DNA of 64,000 nucleotides from Pseudomonadota bacterium. GTDB taxonomy: Bacteria > Pseudomonadota > Gammaproteobacteria > Burkholderiales > Burkholderiaceae_C. The stretch lies in assembly GCA_023387335.1 (NCBI GenBank), contig JAEWIF010000004.1:62001-126000 (forward strand). Direction: 5' to 3'. The number at the start of each line of letters is the position of its first letter. The stretch's first letter is position 1. The notes under the pieces were generated by a model. That model saw only the letters and a program-made list of their open reading frames with translations. It was not told the origin of the DNA and did not search any database. The translations under genes and the position numbers were made by a program. Shown one piece after another: positions 52,587 through 61,282 of the stretch.

Positions 52587-53405
52587 ATGAAGCAGCATTC
52601 CGTCCCCTTCCTCGCGCTGGCGCTGTGCGCCGGCATCGCTTTGGCGCAGCAGGCGCCGGTGCGCAGCAGCACCTCGCCGCGCGCGGCCGGCGTCGGCTTC
52701 AGCTCCGGCGGGACGCCCTCGCCCGTCACCGCGCCGAACACGCGCAACCCCGTCAACGTCGCGCCCGGCACGGGCACGGCCGCCTTGCCGATCGGCGCGC
52801 CCTCGCCTTCCGGGCTGGCGTCGCCCTCGCCCTTCCCCGCGGGCATCCCCTCGACCACCATCGCCGCGCCGGGCACGAGCGCCGCGATCACCGCGCCCAC
52901 GACGGTGTCGCCCAACGTGGCCGGCAGCAGCACGATCAATGATGGGCGAAGCAGCACGCGAGGGGTCGTGAACCCGGGGGTGAACGTCCCGCTCGCCACC
53001 GGCGTGATCGGTCCCGCGGGCAATGCCGCGAACGTGATGGATCCGAACGGCGCGGCCTCGGCCGGCAACGCCGGTTCCGCGATCAGCGTGGGCACGCCCG
53101 GCGCGCCGGGCTCGACGGCGACCGTCACCACGCCGGGCGTCGCCACGACCGGGGCGACCGTGGTCGGCGCGGGCGGCCTCACCGGTGGCGTCCCCTCGGT
53201 GTCGGCCATGGGCGCGGCGCCCGGCCAGCGTCTCACCGCGCTGCAGGTCGCGCAGTTCTTCCTGCAGGCGGACGGCGACCGCGACGGCCTGCTGTCGCGC
53301 GCGGAAGCGCTGCGCCTGCCGCTGGCGACGATGACCTTCGAGGACATGGACACCAACCGCGACGGTTCGATCTCGCGGTCGGAGTACGAAGACAGCCTGC
53401 GCTGA
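52587..53405 (+). CDS. secreted EF-hand protein with Ser/Thr/Pro/Gly-rich region
   Basis: A 272-residue protein (AGGAG upstream). It has a signal peptide (FLALALCAGIALAQ), then ~190 residues of low complexity rich in Pro, Gly, Thr, Ala and Val, and a C-terminal EF-hand pair: DGDRDGLLSRAEA and DTNRDGSISRSEYE. The EF hands should bind Ca2+. It is probably periplasmic or exported. Function unknown; a Ca-dependent envelope protein is the likely theme. Confidence 0.8.
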   Translation: MKQHSVPFLALALCAGIALAQQAPVRSSTSPRAAGVGFSSGGTPSPVTAPNTRNPVNVAPGTGTAALPIGAPSPSGLASPSPFPAGIPSTTIAAPGTSAAITAPTTVSPNVAGSSTINDGRSSTRGVVNPGVNVPLATGVIGPAGNAANVMDPNGAASAGNAGSAISVGTPGAPGSTATVTTPGVATTGATVVGAGGLTGGVPSVSAMGAAPGQRLTALQVAQFFLQADGDRDGLLSRAEALRLPLATMTFEDMDTNRDGSISRSEYEDSLR

Positions 53406-53469
53406 GGAGTTGCCCGCGGGCGGAGGGGCGCGCCGGGCGCGTAAACTGCCCGCGATCAGGAGACCCGCC

Positions 53470-54894
53470 ATGAACGCGCCCACCGCCCTCACCCACCTCG
53501 TCCCCGAATTCCATCCGCGGCCGGTGCCGCAGGCGCTGCTCGACGCGCTGGCCGCCCGCTTCGGCGCCCAGTGCTCGACCGCTGCCGTGGTGCGCGAGCA
53601 GCACGGCCGTGACGAGTCCTCGTTCGAGGTGCCGCCGCCGGCCGCCGTGGTGTTCGCCGAGAAGACCCAGGACGTGGCCGATGCCGTCGCCCTGGCCGCG
53701 CAGTACGACGTGCCGGTGATCCCGTTCGGCGTCGGTTCCTCGCTCGAAGGCCACCTGCTCGCGGTGCAGGGCGGCATCAGCATCGACCTCGGCCGCATGA
53801 ACAAGGTGCTGTCGGTCAACCCCGAAGACCTCACCGTCACCGTGCAGGCGGGCGTCACGCGCAAGCAGCTCAACGACGAGATCAGGAGCACCGGGTTGTT
53901 CTTCCCGATCGATCCCGGCGCCGACGCCACCATCGGCGGCATGAGCGCCACGCGCGCCTCGGGCACCAACGCGGTCCGCTACGGCACCATGCGCGAGAAC
54001 GTGCTGGGCCTGGAGGTCGTCACGGCCAGCGGGGAGGTGATCCGCACCGGCACGCGCGCCAAGAAGTCCTCGGCCGGCTACGACCTCACCCGCCTGATGG
54101 TGGGCAGCGAAGGCACGCTGGGCGTGATCACCGAGATCACGCTGCGCCTGTACCCGATCCCCGAGGCGATCTCGGCCGCGATCTGCTCGTTCCCGAGCAT
54201 CGAGGCCGCGGTGCGCAGCGTCATCCAGGTGATCCAGCTGGGCGTGCCGATCGCGCGCGTGGAGCTGATCGACGTGAACACCGTGCGCATGGTCAACGCG
54301 CACAGCAAGCTGGGCCTGCGCGAAGAGCCGATGCTGCTGATGGAATTCCACGGCTCGCCGGCCGGCGTGAAGGAACAGGCCGAGACCGTGCAGGAGATCG
54401 CCAGCGAATTCGGCGGCAACGCCTTCGAATGGGCCACCACGCCCGAGGAGCGCACGCGCCTGTGGACCGCGCGGCACAACGCGTACTTCGCCGCGATCCA
54501 GTCGCGCCCCGGCTGCCGCGCCATCTCCACCGACACCTGCGTGCCGATCTCGCGCCTGGCCGACTGCCTGCTCGACTCGGTGGCGGAAGCCGACGCCAGC
54601 GGCATCCCCTACTTCCTGGTCGGCCACGTGGGCGACGGCAACTTCCACTTCGGCTACCTGCTCGATCCCAACGACCCGCGCGAGCGCGAAGTCGCCGAGG
54701 ACCTGAACCACAAGCTGGTGTCGCGCGCGCTGCGCCTGGAAGGAACCTGCACCGGCGAGCACGGCGTGGGCCTGCACAAGATGGGCTTCCTGGTCGACGA
54801 AGCGGGCGCCGGCGCGGTGGACATGATGCGCACGATCAAGCGCGCGCTCGATCCGAAGAACATCCTGAATCCCGGGAAGATCTTCGCGCTCTGA
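53470..54894 (+). CDS. FAD-linked 2-hydroxyacid dehydrogenase (GlcD/Dld type)
   Basis: A 474-residue protein, ATG 53470 with AGGAG upstream. It has the vanillyl-alcohol-oxidase-type FAD domain (PFGVGSSLEGHLL, TIGGMSATRASGTNAVRYGT, VGSEGTLGVITEITLRL), and the C-terminal substrate domain ends with LEGTCTGEHGVGLHKMGFL, typical of D-lactate dehydrogenase (cytochrome) and glycolate oxidase subunit GlcD. It oxidises a 2-hydroxy acid to the oxo acid with electron transfer to the respiratory chain or cytochrome. The absence of glcE/glcF nearby favours a stand-alone Dld. Confidence 0.88.
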   Translation: MNAPTALTHLVPEFHPRPVPQALLDALAARFGAQCSTAAVVREQHGRDESSFEVPPPAAVVFAEKTQDVADAVALAAQYDVPVIPFGVGSSLEGHLLAVQGGISIDLGRMNKVLSVNPEDLTVTVQAGVTRKQLNDEIRSTGLFFPIDPGADATIGGMSATRASGTNAVRYGTMRENVLGLEVVTASGEVIRTGTRAKKSSAGYDLTRLMVGSEGTLGVITEITLRLYPIPEAISAAICSFPSIEAAVRSVIQVIQLGVPIARVELIDVNTVRMVNAHSKLGLREEPMLLMEFHGSPAGVKEQAETVQEIASEFGGNAFEWATTPEERTRLWTARHNAYFAAIQSRPGCRAISTDTCVPISRLADCLLDSVAEADASGIPYFLVGHVGDGNFHFGYLLDPNDPREREVAEDLNHKLVSRALRLEGTCTGEHGVGLHKMGFLVDEAGAGAVDMMRTIKRALDPKNILNPGKIFAL

Positions 54895-54907
54895 CGGCGC
54901 GGGACGC

Positions 54908-55402
54908 TCAGCGCCTATCGGTCGCCAGTGGATACTTCGGCGCCTCCCCCGGCGCCGAGAGCTGGTTCACCACCCCCATCACATCGTCGATCAAGCCCAC
55001 CGACCGCTCCATCGTTTCCGCCTGCTCGCGCGACTTCGCGCAGCCCTGCAGGTACACGATGCGCCGCTGCACGGTGATCCACACGCTGCTGTCGGCCAGG
55101 CGGTCGTCGCGCTGCAGGTATTGCACGGTGCGCGGCGCGATCTCCTTGTCGTACAGGTAGGCGTTGGGCAGGCGGCAGCGGCCCGAGTGGTAGCAGCTCG
55201 TGCCGTGCTGCGCGCGCGAATGGGCCTCTTCGCGCACCTGCTCGGGCGTGTAGCGCGGGCCCGCGGGCTCTGGGCAGCCGGGGAGCGCGGACGTGGCGCG
55301 CAGGAAGGGATCGTCGAAGTGGTTGGTCGCGGTCTGCGCGAAGGCGTTCGCCCCCGCGAGGGCCGTCGCGACCATCAGTGCCCGGATCGATTGCTGCGGC
55401 AT
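54908..55402 (-). CDS. secreted BON-domain-like protein
   Basis: A 164-residue protein with a signal peptide (MPQQSIRALMVATALAGANAFAQ). The C-terminal ~75 residues fit a BON-like domain: two-strand pattern around VWITVQRRIVYLQGCAKSREQAETMERSVGLIDDVMGVVNQL. Four Cys in the middle (CPEP, CYHSGRC and QGC) could form disulphides. BON proteins bind phospholipid or act as envelope-stress factors. It ends the minus-strand envelope cluster that starts with the LpoB-like gene. Confidence 0.65.
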   Translation of the reverse strand: MPQQSIRALMVATALAGANAFAQTATNHFDDPFLRATSALPGCPEPAGPRYTPEQVREEAHSRAQHGTSCYHSGRCRLPNAYLYDKEIAPRTVQYLQRDDRLADSSVWITVQRRIVYLQGCAKSREQAETMERSVGLIDDVMGVVNQLSAPGEAPKYPLATDRR

Positions 55403-55437
55403 GGGTTCACCCCCTGCCGCAGCGTAACGCAGCCCGC

Positions 55438-56868
55438 TTACTGCGCGAACAGCGCCTGCATCTCCTGGCGGAACGCGCCATCGCGCTGGTGCTCGCCCGG
55501 CTCCAGCGGGCCGGCCTCGGACAGCAGAGACATCGGCGCCAGGCTGCGGCCCCAGTACAGCTGGCAGCGCTGCGAGTCGACCAGGCGCGTCGCCGGCAGC
55601 ACCGAGCTGCTGCCCTCGGTATCCATCGTCACGCCGACCTTGGCGGCGGTGACCTTGCGGTCCGCGCTGGCCAGCCACACGGTGCCGGGCAGCTGCTCCC
55701 ATTCGCGGATGTCGGCCTGCGCCTGGGTGGACTGCGCCACGCCCTGCGCGACGAGGCCGGCGAACATGCCCAGCATGCCGATGTTGGCCGAGTCGCTGCT
55801 GCCGGTGGCCAGCGCGGTCTGCAGGCCGACCGCGCCGATGGTGGTCGCGACGTCGGACACCGTCTGCGCGCCTTCCTTGAACGAGGCCTTGCCGCCGAGC
55901 ACCGCGTCGACCGGCCGGCCGCCGCGCGTGGTGGCCTGGTAGCCGATGTCGGCGCCCACGGTGAACTTGTCGGCCAGGCAGCTGCCGCCGCCTTCCACGC
56001 ACGCCGTCTTCACGGTGGGCGCGGGATCCTTGTGCGCCTGCCACTTGAGCGCCTCGCCGAACTTTCCGGCGCCGTACTTGAACGGCGCGCGGCCGGTCTC
56101 GAACAGCACCAGCACCGGCTTGTCGGCGGTGAGGCCCTCGTAGGCCTTGTCGCCCTTGGCGGCCTGCTTCATGAAGTCGCTCGACAGCTCGGTGTTGCCG
56201 TCGCAGTAGCTGGCCCAGCCCGCCATGTAGGGCATCAGGCCGAAGTCGCCGGCGTACTGCTCGGCCTCGGCCACCGTGTCCTGGTAGTCGGCCTGCTTGA
56301 ACATGGCGCGCGCGTTCTGGAAGTCGCCCTTGGCCGCCCACACCAGGCCGCGATAGAAGTACGTCATCGCGCGTTCGTACGGCTCGCCCTTGAAGTCCTT
56401 GACCTTCTCGGCCGACCAGAGCGACTTGGCCTTCTGCGCCTCCGGGTTGTCGGCGTAGATCATCTCGATGCGGGCGACGGCCGCCTCGAAAGCCTTCTCC
56501 GCCGTGTTCACGTCACCGGCCGCCAACGCGGCCATCCCGATGCGCTGCAGGTTGAGCGTGGCGTTGCGCTCGCCTTCGATGAAGAGGCGCTCCATCAGCG
56601 GCCGCATGTCGGCGGCGGGCACCTTGCCCGCGAACTCCGTGGCCGACGCCTGCACCTCCGGCGCCACCGGCTTGGTCGCGCCCCATTTCTTCTTCGGATT
56701 CGCGGCCTGCTCGGCGGCCTGCTTGGCCTGCTGTTGCTGCTGCATCTGCATGATGTTCTGCAGGAAGCCGCCGAACTGGGCGTGGGCCGGAAGCGCCCAC
56801 AGGCCGCCGACGGCGATCGAGGCCGCGACACAGGTGGCGCGCAGGCGCGCGAACGGACGAACGCTCAT
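55438..56868 (-). CDS. secreted helical-repeat (TPR-like) protein
   Basis: A 476-residue protein, ATG 56868 with GGAG eight bases before it. Signal peptide to AHAQ, then a Gln-rich stretch (MQMQQQQQAKQAA). Residues ~90-260 show TPR-like helical pairs (TLNLQRIGMAALAAGDVNTAEKAFEAAVAR; YFYRGLVWAAKGDFQNARAMFKQA). The C-terminal half has glycine-rich helices (LGMFAGLVAQGVAQSTQAQAD). This arrangement recurs beside LpoB/YcfL-like lipoproteins, often with CsgG-type genes. Probably a periplasmic assembly factor. Confidence 0.7.
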   Translation of the reverse strand: MSVRPFARLRATCVAASIAVGGLWALPAHAQFGGFLQNIMQMQQQQQAKQAAEQAANPKKKWGATKPVAPEVQASATEFAGKVPAADMRPLMERLFIEGERNATLNLQRIGMAALAAGDVNTAEKAFEAAVARIEMIYADNPEAQKAKSLWSAEKVKDFKGEPYERAMTYFYRGLVWAAKGDFQNARAMFKQADYQDTVAEAEQYAGDFGLMPYMAGWASYCDGNTELSSDFMKQAAKGDKAYEGLTADKPVLVLFETGRAPFKYGAGKFGEALKWQAHKDPAPTVKTACVEGGGSCLADKFTVGADIGYQATTRGGRPVDAVLGGKASFKEGAQTVSDVATTIGAVGLQTALATGSSDSANIGMLGMFAGLVAQGVAQSTQAQADIREWEQLPGTVWLASADRKVTAAKVGVTMDTEGSSSVLPATRLVDSQRCQLYWGRSLAPMSLLSEAGPLEPGEHQRDGAFRQEMQALFAQ

Positions 56869-56903
56869 GGTCATCACTCCAGAAGTGGGGAAAGAAACAG
56901 GGA

Positions 56904-57758
56904 TCAGAGGGCGCCGGCCAGGCGGGCCAGCGTCTGCTGCGCGACCAGTCGGCCGACGTCGGTGACGGTGCGTGCGGGTCGCGCGACCTCGCGGAAGCCA
57001 CCGCGCGGATCGGCCTCGAACTTCGGCGTGTGCGGGACGGCGGGCTGGGCCTCCTGGCCGTTCATGTAGCCCTCGGCGAGGACCACGCCGTCGGACAGGC
57101 GCTTGATCGACACGTAGGTGGACCAGCCGGTGGCGGCCGCCGGGTCCCGCGTGTTGAGCACCTCCATCATCAGCCTGGCGTGCTTGCTCAAGGCCTGCGT
57201 CTCGACCTGCTGCGTGTCGAGCGAGCCCTTGCTCGCGGCAGCCGTGGTGCGCATGACGACGTTGCGGTCGACCAGGCGCACGCCGCTCGCGGTCATGGTC
57301 TGCATGAAGGCGCTGCGCATCTCGAGGTCGGTGCGCTCGACCGGACCGCTGCGGCGGCCCTGCTCCGTCTTCACGTCGCGCGAGGTGATGGTGGTGCTGC
57401 TCGCTCCCGCGGCCACCGCCTCGGTGCCGGTGTAGCCCGGCATGCGCACGGTTTCACGGCTGGCTCCGCCGGCACGCACGTGGTCGATGGCCAGCTGCTG
57501 CGCGGTCTGCTGCTGCAGCATGTCGGTGAACTCGCGGTTCCACAGCACGGCGATGGTGGGCCGGCCGGCGCGCGCGTAAGCCGCCGCGAACGAAGCCCGG
57601 TCGAACCCCGGTTCCGCCGCGACGACGGGCGCCGGCGCGGGCGTCAGCACCTCCGGCATGCCGCGCCGGTAGGCGCTCTCCGGGATCGGCTGGGTTTGCG
57701 CGGCGGCGGCGACGGCGAGCGTCGCCGTGCCGAGCAGGACGAATCTGCGCAGCTGCAT
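56904..57758 (-). CDS. secreted protein, CsgG/LpoB-like fold suspected
   Basis: A 284-residue protein with a signal peptide (FVLLGTATLAVAAAAQ). PTIAVLWNREFTDMLQQQ opens the domain, LEMRSAFMQTMTASGVRLVDRNVVMRTTA recalls the 'second strand then D-R' pattern of CsgG-like proteins, and a later VSIKRLSDGVVLAEGYM fits a subunit strand. No lipobox is seen, unlike its neighbours. It lies between the TPR-like and YcfL-like genes and is probably part of the same envelope complex. The fold call is tentative. Confidence 0.55.
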   Translation of the reverse strand: MQLRRFVLLGTATLAVAAAAQTQPIPESAYRRGMPEVLTPAPAPVVAAEPGFDRASFAAAYARAGRPTIAVLWNREFTDMLQQQTAQQLAIDHVRAGGASRETVRMPGYTGTEAVAAGASSTTITSRDVKTEQGRRSGPVERTDLEMRSAFMQTMTASGVRLVDRNVVMRTTAAASKGSLDTQQVETQALSKHARLMMEVLNTRDPAAATGWSTYVSIKRLSDGVVLAEGYMNGQEAQPAVPHTPKFEADPRGGFREVARPARTVTDVGRLVAQQTLARLAGAL

Positions 57759-57784
57759 GGCAGGACCTTTCGAGGAGAGCCGGT

Positions 57785-58270
57785 TCAGCGCGCCGGCGGG
57801 ATCGTGGCGGGGATCTGGTAGGTCTGGTGCGGGGCGAACTGCGACTGCCCGCGGTTGGCGTCGTAGATGTCGACCGCGACGCGGCTCGTGGCCTGCGAGA
57901 TCGCCGACTCGCCGTACACGGCCTGGCCGCGCGGCGGCAGGAACACCGTCTTCCAGGCGCTCGGCGGCTCGGTCTGGCCGCGATCGCCGGTGAAGCGCGT
58001 GCGCACGCTGAGCACCACGTCGACGTCGCTGCAGTTCTGCACCGTGGTCTGCACGGCGGCCATGCCGGTGCCGGTGCGCGAGGTCATGACCTCCTGCACC
58101 CCGATCACGCGCGATAGCTCGGGCGAAAGCACCGACACCGCGGACAGGTTGGCCTGCCCCGCCTGCTGGTCCCAGGTGCGGCAGCCGGCGAACGTGGGCG
58201 GCGTGGTCTGCGTGGTGGCGCAGCCGGCCAGCATGGCGGCGGCGAACGCGGCGCAAAGGAGGCTCTTCAT
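57785..58270 (-). CDS. YcfL-like lipoprotein
   Basis: A 161-residue protein with AAGGAGG upstream. Lipoprotein signal with lipobox LAGC (Cys17). The mature domain has the DUF1425/YcfL pattern: NLSAVSVLSPELSRVIGVQEVMTSRTGTGMAAVQTTVQNCSD and FLPPRGQAVYGESAISQATSRVAVDI. In E. coli ycfL and lpoB are adjacent; here they are too, 11 bases apart and in the order lpoB-ycfL. Confidence 0.75.
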   Translation of the reverse strand: MKSLLCAAFAAAMLAGCATTQTTPPTFAGCRTWDQQAGQANLSAVSVLSPELSRVIGVQEVMTSRTGTGMAAVQTTVQNCSDVDVVLSVRTRFTGDRGQTEPPSAWKTVFLPPRGQAVYGESAISQATSRVAVDIYDANRGQSQFAPHQTYQIPATIPPAR

Positions 58271-58281
58271 CGCGGCCTCCT

Positions 58282-58923
58282 TCAGCGGTAGATGACGTCG
58301 TCCGCGCCCGCGCGCGAGAACTCGTAGATGCCGGACCAGACGATCTCGCCGGTCTCGAGGTCGGTCATCTCGAAGGAGATCTGCGTGTAGCGCTGGACCA
58401 TGCCCGTCTTGACGTTGCGGCTGTCCAGCGAATTGATCTTGCCGGACAGGCGGTAGTCGGCGCCGAGCTGCGCCTTGGTCAGGCCGGTGGTGCCGACGTC
58501 GGTGGTGCCGGTGCGCTTCAACTGGCGCTCCTGCTCGACCATCGCCGTGTTCTGGCGGTTGACGAACTGCATCCGGGCTCGCGCCGCGCGATTGAGGTTG
58601 ACCATCAACCGCTGCGTGATGATGTTGCGGTTGATCGCCTGCGAGCTCTCGTTGACGAAGAACGCGCTGTCGATGATCACGCGCGGCCGCTTGCCGGTGT
58701 CCGCGAAGATCTGCTCGGCCAGCATGTCGCGCATCATCTGGTCGGTCATGGCCACGATGTCCTGGCCTTCGACGCCGACGCCCGAGACGGGCCCCTTGCG
58801 GCTGGAATCGACCTCCATCGACGAGACGCCGGTGGCGTTCTGGAGGGGCGGATTGGTCTGGCAGCCCGCCAGGCCGGAGGCCAGAGCGAGCAGCAGCGCG
58901 GCGGAACGGATCGATCGGGGCAT
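58282..58923 (-). CDS. lpoB: LpoB-like penicillin-binding-protein activator
   Basis: A 213-residue lipoprotein (lipobox LAGC, Cys near 21), ATG 58923. VAMTDQMMRDMLAEQIFADTGKRPRVIID and SSQAINRNIITQRLMVNLNRAARARMQFVNR match the LpoB domain, and ISFEMTDLETGEIVWSGIYEFSR ends it. LpoB sits in the outer membrane and stimulates PBP1b. It is the first gene of the five-gene envelope cluster. Upstream is a cluster of inverted repeats that may control the operon. Confidence 0.75.
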   Translation of the reverse strand: MPRSIRSAALLLALASGLAGCQTNPPLQNATGVSSMEVDSSRKGPVSGVGVEGQDIVAMTDQMMRDMLAEQIFADTGKRPRVIIDSAFFVNESSQAINRNIITQRLMVNLNRAARARMQFVNRQNTAMVEQERQLKRTGTTDVGTTGLTKAQLGADYRLSGKINSLDSRNVKTGMVQRYTQISFEMTDLETGEIVWSGIYEFSRAGADDVIYR

Positions 58924-58938
58924 CGGGCGCTTCCAGTT

Positions 58939-58967
58939 GCAGATTGACATATATTGTTTCAATCTGC
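58939..58967. promoter_or_regulatory. inverted repeat in the lpoB leader
   Basis: GCAGATTG (58939-58946) and CAATCTGC (58960-58967) form a perfect 8-bp dyad around an AT-rich 13-base centre that includes ATATATTG. A second dyad, CCCC-ATTTA-GGGG, lies at 58984-58996. Both precede lpoB and follow the parB end. Confidence 0.5.
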
Positions 58968-59014
58968 AGCGACGCCGCCTATACCCCATTTAGGGGATGC
59001 GGAAGGGCTGAAGG

Positions 59015-59935
59015 TCAGCCGCGCAAGCGCTCGATCAGCCCGTTCAACGCATCCAGCGAGCCGAACTGGATCGCCAGTTCGCCCATCTCCTCGAACTGGC
59101 CGGCGCGTTTGACGCGCTTTTTCACCCGCACCTCGACCTCGGCGGTCAGCAGGTCGGACAGTTCCTCCTCCACCCGCTTGAGGTCGCGCGACTTTTCCTT
59201 CTTGGGCTTGGGCGAGGTCAGGTTGAACTCGGCGCCGATCCGCTTGACCAGCGACTCGGCTTCGCGCACCGACAGCTTCTTCGCGGAGATCTGCTGCGCG
59301 GCGGTGATCTGGGCGGCGCGGTCCAGGGCCAGCAGCGCGCGGGCGTGGCCCATGTCCAGGTCGCCGGCCATCAGCATGGTCTGCACCGGGTCGGCCAAGT
59401 TGAGGAGGCGCAGCAGGTTGGATGCGGCGCTGCGCGAGCGGCCGACGGCCTGGGCGGCCTGTTCATGGGTCAGGCCGAACTCGCGGATCAGCCGCGCGAG
59501 GCCCTGCGCTTCTTCCAGCGGATTGAGGTCCTCGCGCTGGATGTTCTCGATCAGCGCCATCGCGGCGGCGGCCTCGTTGGGCACGTCGCGCACCAGCACC
59601 GGCACGCTGTCCAGGCCGGCCAGCCTGGCCGCGCGGAAACGGCGTTCGCCCGCGATGATCTCGAACTTGCCGGCATTGGCGCCGTCGGCCAGCCGCCGCA
59701 CCAGGATCGGCTGCATGATCCCCTGCGCCTTGATCGACTCGGCCAGCTCGTAGAGCGCGCCTTCGTCCATGCGCGTGCGCGGCTGGTACATGCCGGGCAC
59801 CATGTCCGCCAGCCGCAGCGTGGCGGGTTGGCCGGGATTGGCGGCGGGCGCGTCGGCGCCGGTGTTTTCGCTGGCGGTGGGGCCGAGCAGGGCTTCGAGG
59901 CCGCGGCCCAGGCCCTTGGGTTTCTTGGTCACCAT
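59015..59935 (-). CDS. parB: chromosome-partitioning protein ParB
   Basis: A 306-residue protein. The N-terminus KPKGLGRGLEALLG carries the ParA-stimulating basic motif. The CTPase/clamp region has QPRTRMDEGALYELAESIKAQG and IIAGERRFRAARLAGL (GERRxR); the HTH is LTHEQAAQAVGRSRSAASNLLRLLNL; a dimerisation tail ends the protein. It binds parS and spreads as a CTP-dependent clamp. Three parS sites lie 2-4 kb away in rsmG and mnmG. Confidence 0.95.
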   Translation of the reverse strand: MVTKKPKGLGRGLEALLGPTASENTGADAPAANPGQPATLRLADMVPGMYQPRTRMDEGALYELAESIKAQGIMQPILVRRLADGANAGKFEIIAGERRFRAARLAGLDSVPVLVRDVPNEAAAAMALIENIQREDLNPLEEAQGLARLIREFGLTHEQAAQAVGRSRSAASNLLRLLNLADPVQTMLMAGDLDMGHARALLALDRAAQITAAQQISAKKLSVREAESLVKRIGAEFNLTSPKPKKEKSRDLKRVEEELSDLLTAEVEVRVKKRVKRAGQFEEMGELAIQFGSLDALNGLIERLRG

Positions 59936-59950
59936 GGGAATGCTTTTCTC

Positions 59951-60490
59951 TTAAAGGGCGATCAGGTCCTGCAGCAGCAAGTGGCCTTCCGGCCAGCTGC
60001 CCAGTCCCGAATCGGCGTTGATGTGGCCGCGATGCCCGAGGTCCATGAAGCGGCTGCCCCAGGCTCCGGCGAATGCGCGGGCACGTTCGATCGTGCAGTA
60101 CGGATCGTTTTGGCTGCCCACCAGTACGCTGGGGAAAGGCAGCGTGTTCAGCGTCACGGGCGACCAGCTGCGAAGTTGCGCGCGGACCTCGGGCCGCTCG
60201 ACGTCGCCGGGTGCCACCAGCAGCGCGGCCTTCACCCGCTCCGGGTTGCGCGTCACCGAAGCCCAGGCCGCGACCAGGATGCAGCCCAGGCTGTGGGCCA
60301 CCAGCACGGCCGGCTCGTCGCGCGTGAGCAGCACTTCCTCCAGCCGCGTGATCCAGTCGCCGCGCAGCGGCTGCAGCCAGTCGTGCTGCTCGACTCGCAC
60401 GTAGCCATGCTGCTGCTCCCACAGCGACTGCCAGTGCTGCGGGCCGCTGTTCTGCCAGCCGGGCAGGACGAGGACGTTGGAAGGCTTCAT
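59951..60490 (-). CDS. RBBP9/YdeN-family alpha/beta hydrolase
   Basis: A 179-residue hydrolase with N-terminal VLVLPGWQNSGPQHWQSLWEQ, nucleophile VAHSLGC, and C-terminal ...SQNDPY and GHRGHINADSGLGSWPEG, the YdeN/RBBP9 family pattern. It acts on small esters or amides; a real substrate is unknown. It sits inside the par operon, between parA and parB, an arrangement I associate with Comamonadaceae. No known role in segregation. Confidence 0.88.
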   Translation of the reverse strand: MKPSNVLVLPGWQNSGPQHWQSLWEQQHGYVRVEQHDWLQPLRGDWITRLEEVLLTRDEPAVLVAHSLGCILVAAWASVTRNPERVKAALLVAPGDVERPEVRAQLRSWSPVTLNTLPFPSVLVGSQNDPYCTIERARAFAGAWGSRFMDLGHRGHINADSGLGSWPEGHLLLQDLIAL

Positions 60491-60507
60491 GGCCGCGGGC
60501 CCGGTCG

Positions 60508-61278
60508 TCACATCTTCTTGATGCGCTCGACCATCTCCTTCGCGAATTCGAGGAAGGCCTGGCTGCCGCGCGCGGCGGGGTCGAACACCACGCCGGGCAG
60601 CCCGTAGCTGGGAGCCTCGGCCAGGCGCACGTTGCGCGGGATCACGGTGTCGAACACCTTGTCCTTGAAGTGCGCCTTGAGCTGGTCGCTCACCTGCTGC
60701 TGCAGCGTGATGCGCGGATCGAACATCACGCGCAGCAGGCCGATGATCTGCAGGTCCTTGTTCAGGTTGGCGTGCACCTGCTTGATGGTGTTGACCAGGT
60801 CGGTCAGGCCCTCGAGCGCGAAGTACTCGCACTGCATCGGCACGATCACGCCGTGGGCCGAGCACAACCCGTTGAGGGTGAGCATGGACAGCGACGGCGG
60901 GCAGTCGATCAGGACGAAGTCGTAGTTCTCGTCCACCTGGGCCAGCGCCTCGCGCAGGCGGCGCTCGCGGCGCTCCACGTCCACCAGTTCGACTTCGGCG
61001 CCCGCCAGTTCGCGGTTGGCGCCCAGCACGTCGTAGCCGCACTTGTCGCTGTGCACCCGCGCCTCGATGACGGAGGCGGATTCCAGCAGCACGTCATAGA
61101 CCGTGAGTTCGAGCTTGCGCTTGTCCACGCCCGAACCCATGGTGGCATTGCCCTGCGGATCGAGGTCCACCATCAGCACCCGCTGGCCGATGCGCGCCAG
61201 GCCGGCGGCGAGGTTGACGGTGGTGGTCGTCTTGCCGACGCCGCCCTTCTGGTTGGCGATGCAGAAGATCTTGGCCAT
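60508..61278 (-). CDS. parA: chromosome-partitioning ATPase ParA (Soj)
   Basis: A 256-residue protein. The deviant Walker A is NQKGGVGKTTTTVNLAA (Lys signature at KGGVGKT), switch I is DLDPQGNAT, and Walker B is FVLIDCPPSLSML. It drives ParB-parS complexes over nucleoid-bound ParA. It is followed by the YdeN-like gene and parB, and preceded by lysE, all on the same strand as mnmG-rsmG. Confidence 0.96.
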   Translation of the reverse strand: MAKIFCIANQKGGVGKTTTTVNLAAGLARIGQRVLMVDLDPQGNATMGSGVDKRKLELTVYDVLLESASVIEARVHSDKCGYDVLGANRELAGAEVELVDVERRERRLREALAQVDENYDFVLIDCPPSLSMLTLNGLCSAHGVIVPMQCEYFALEGLTDLVNTIKQVHANLNKDLQIIGLLRVMFDPRITLQQQVSDQLKAHFKDKVFDTVIPRNVRLAEAPSYGLPGVVFDPAARGSQAFLEFAKEMVERIKKM

Positions 61279-61282
61279 GCGC

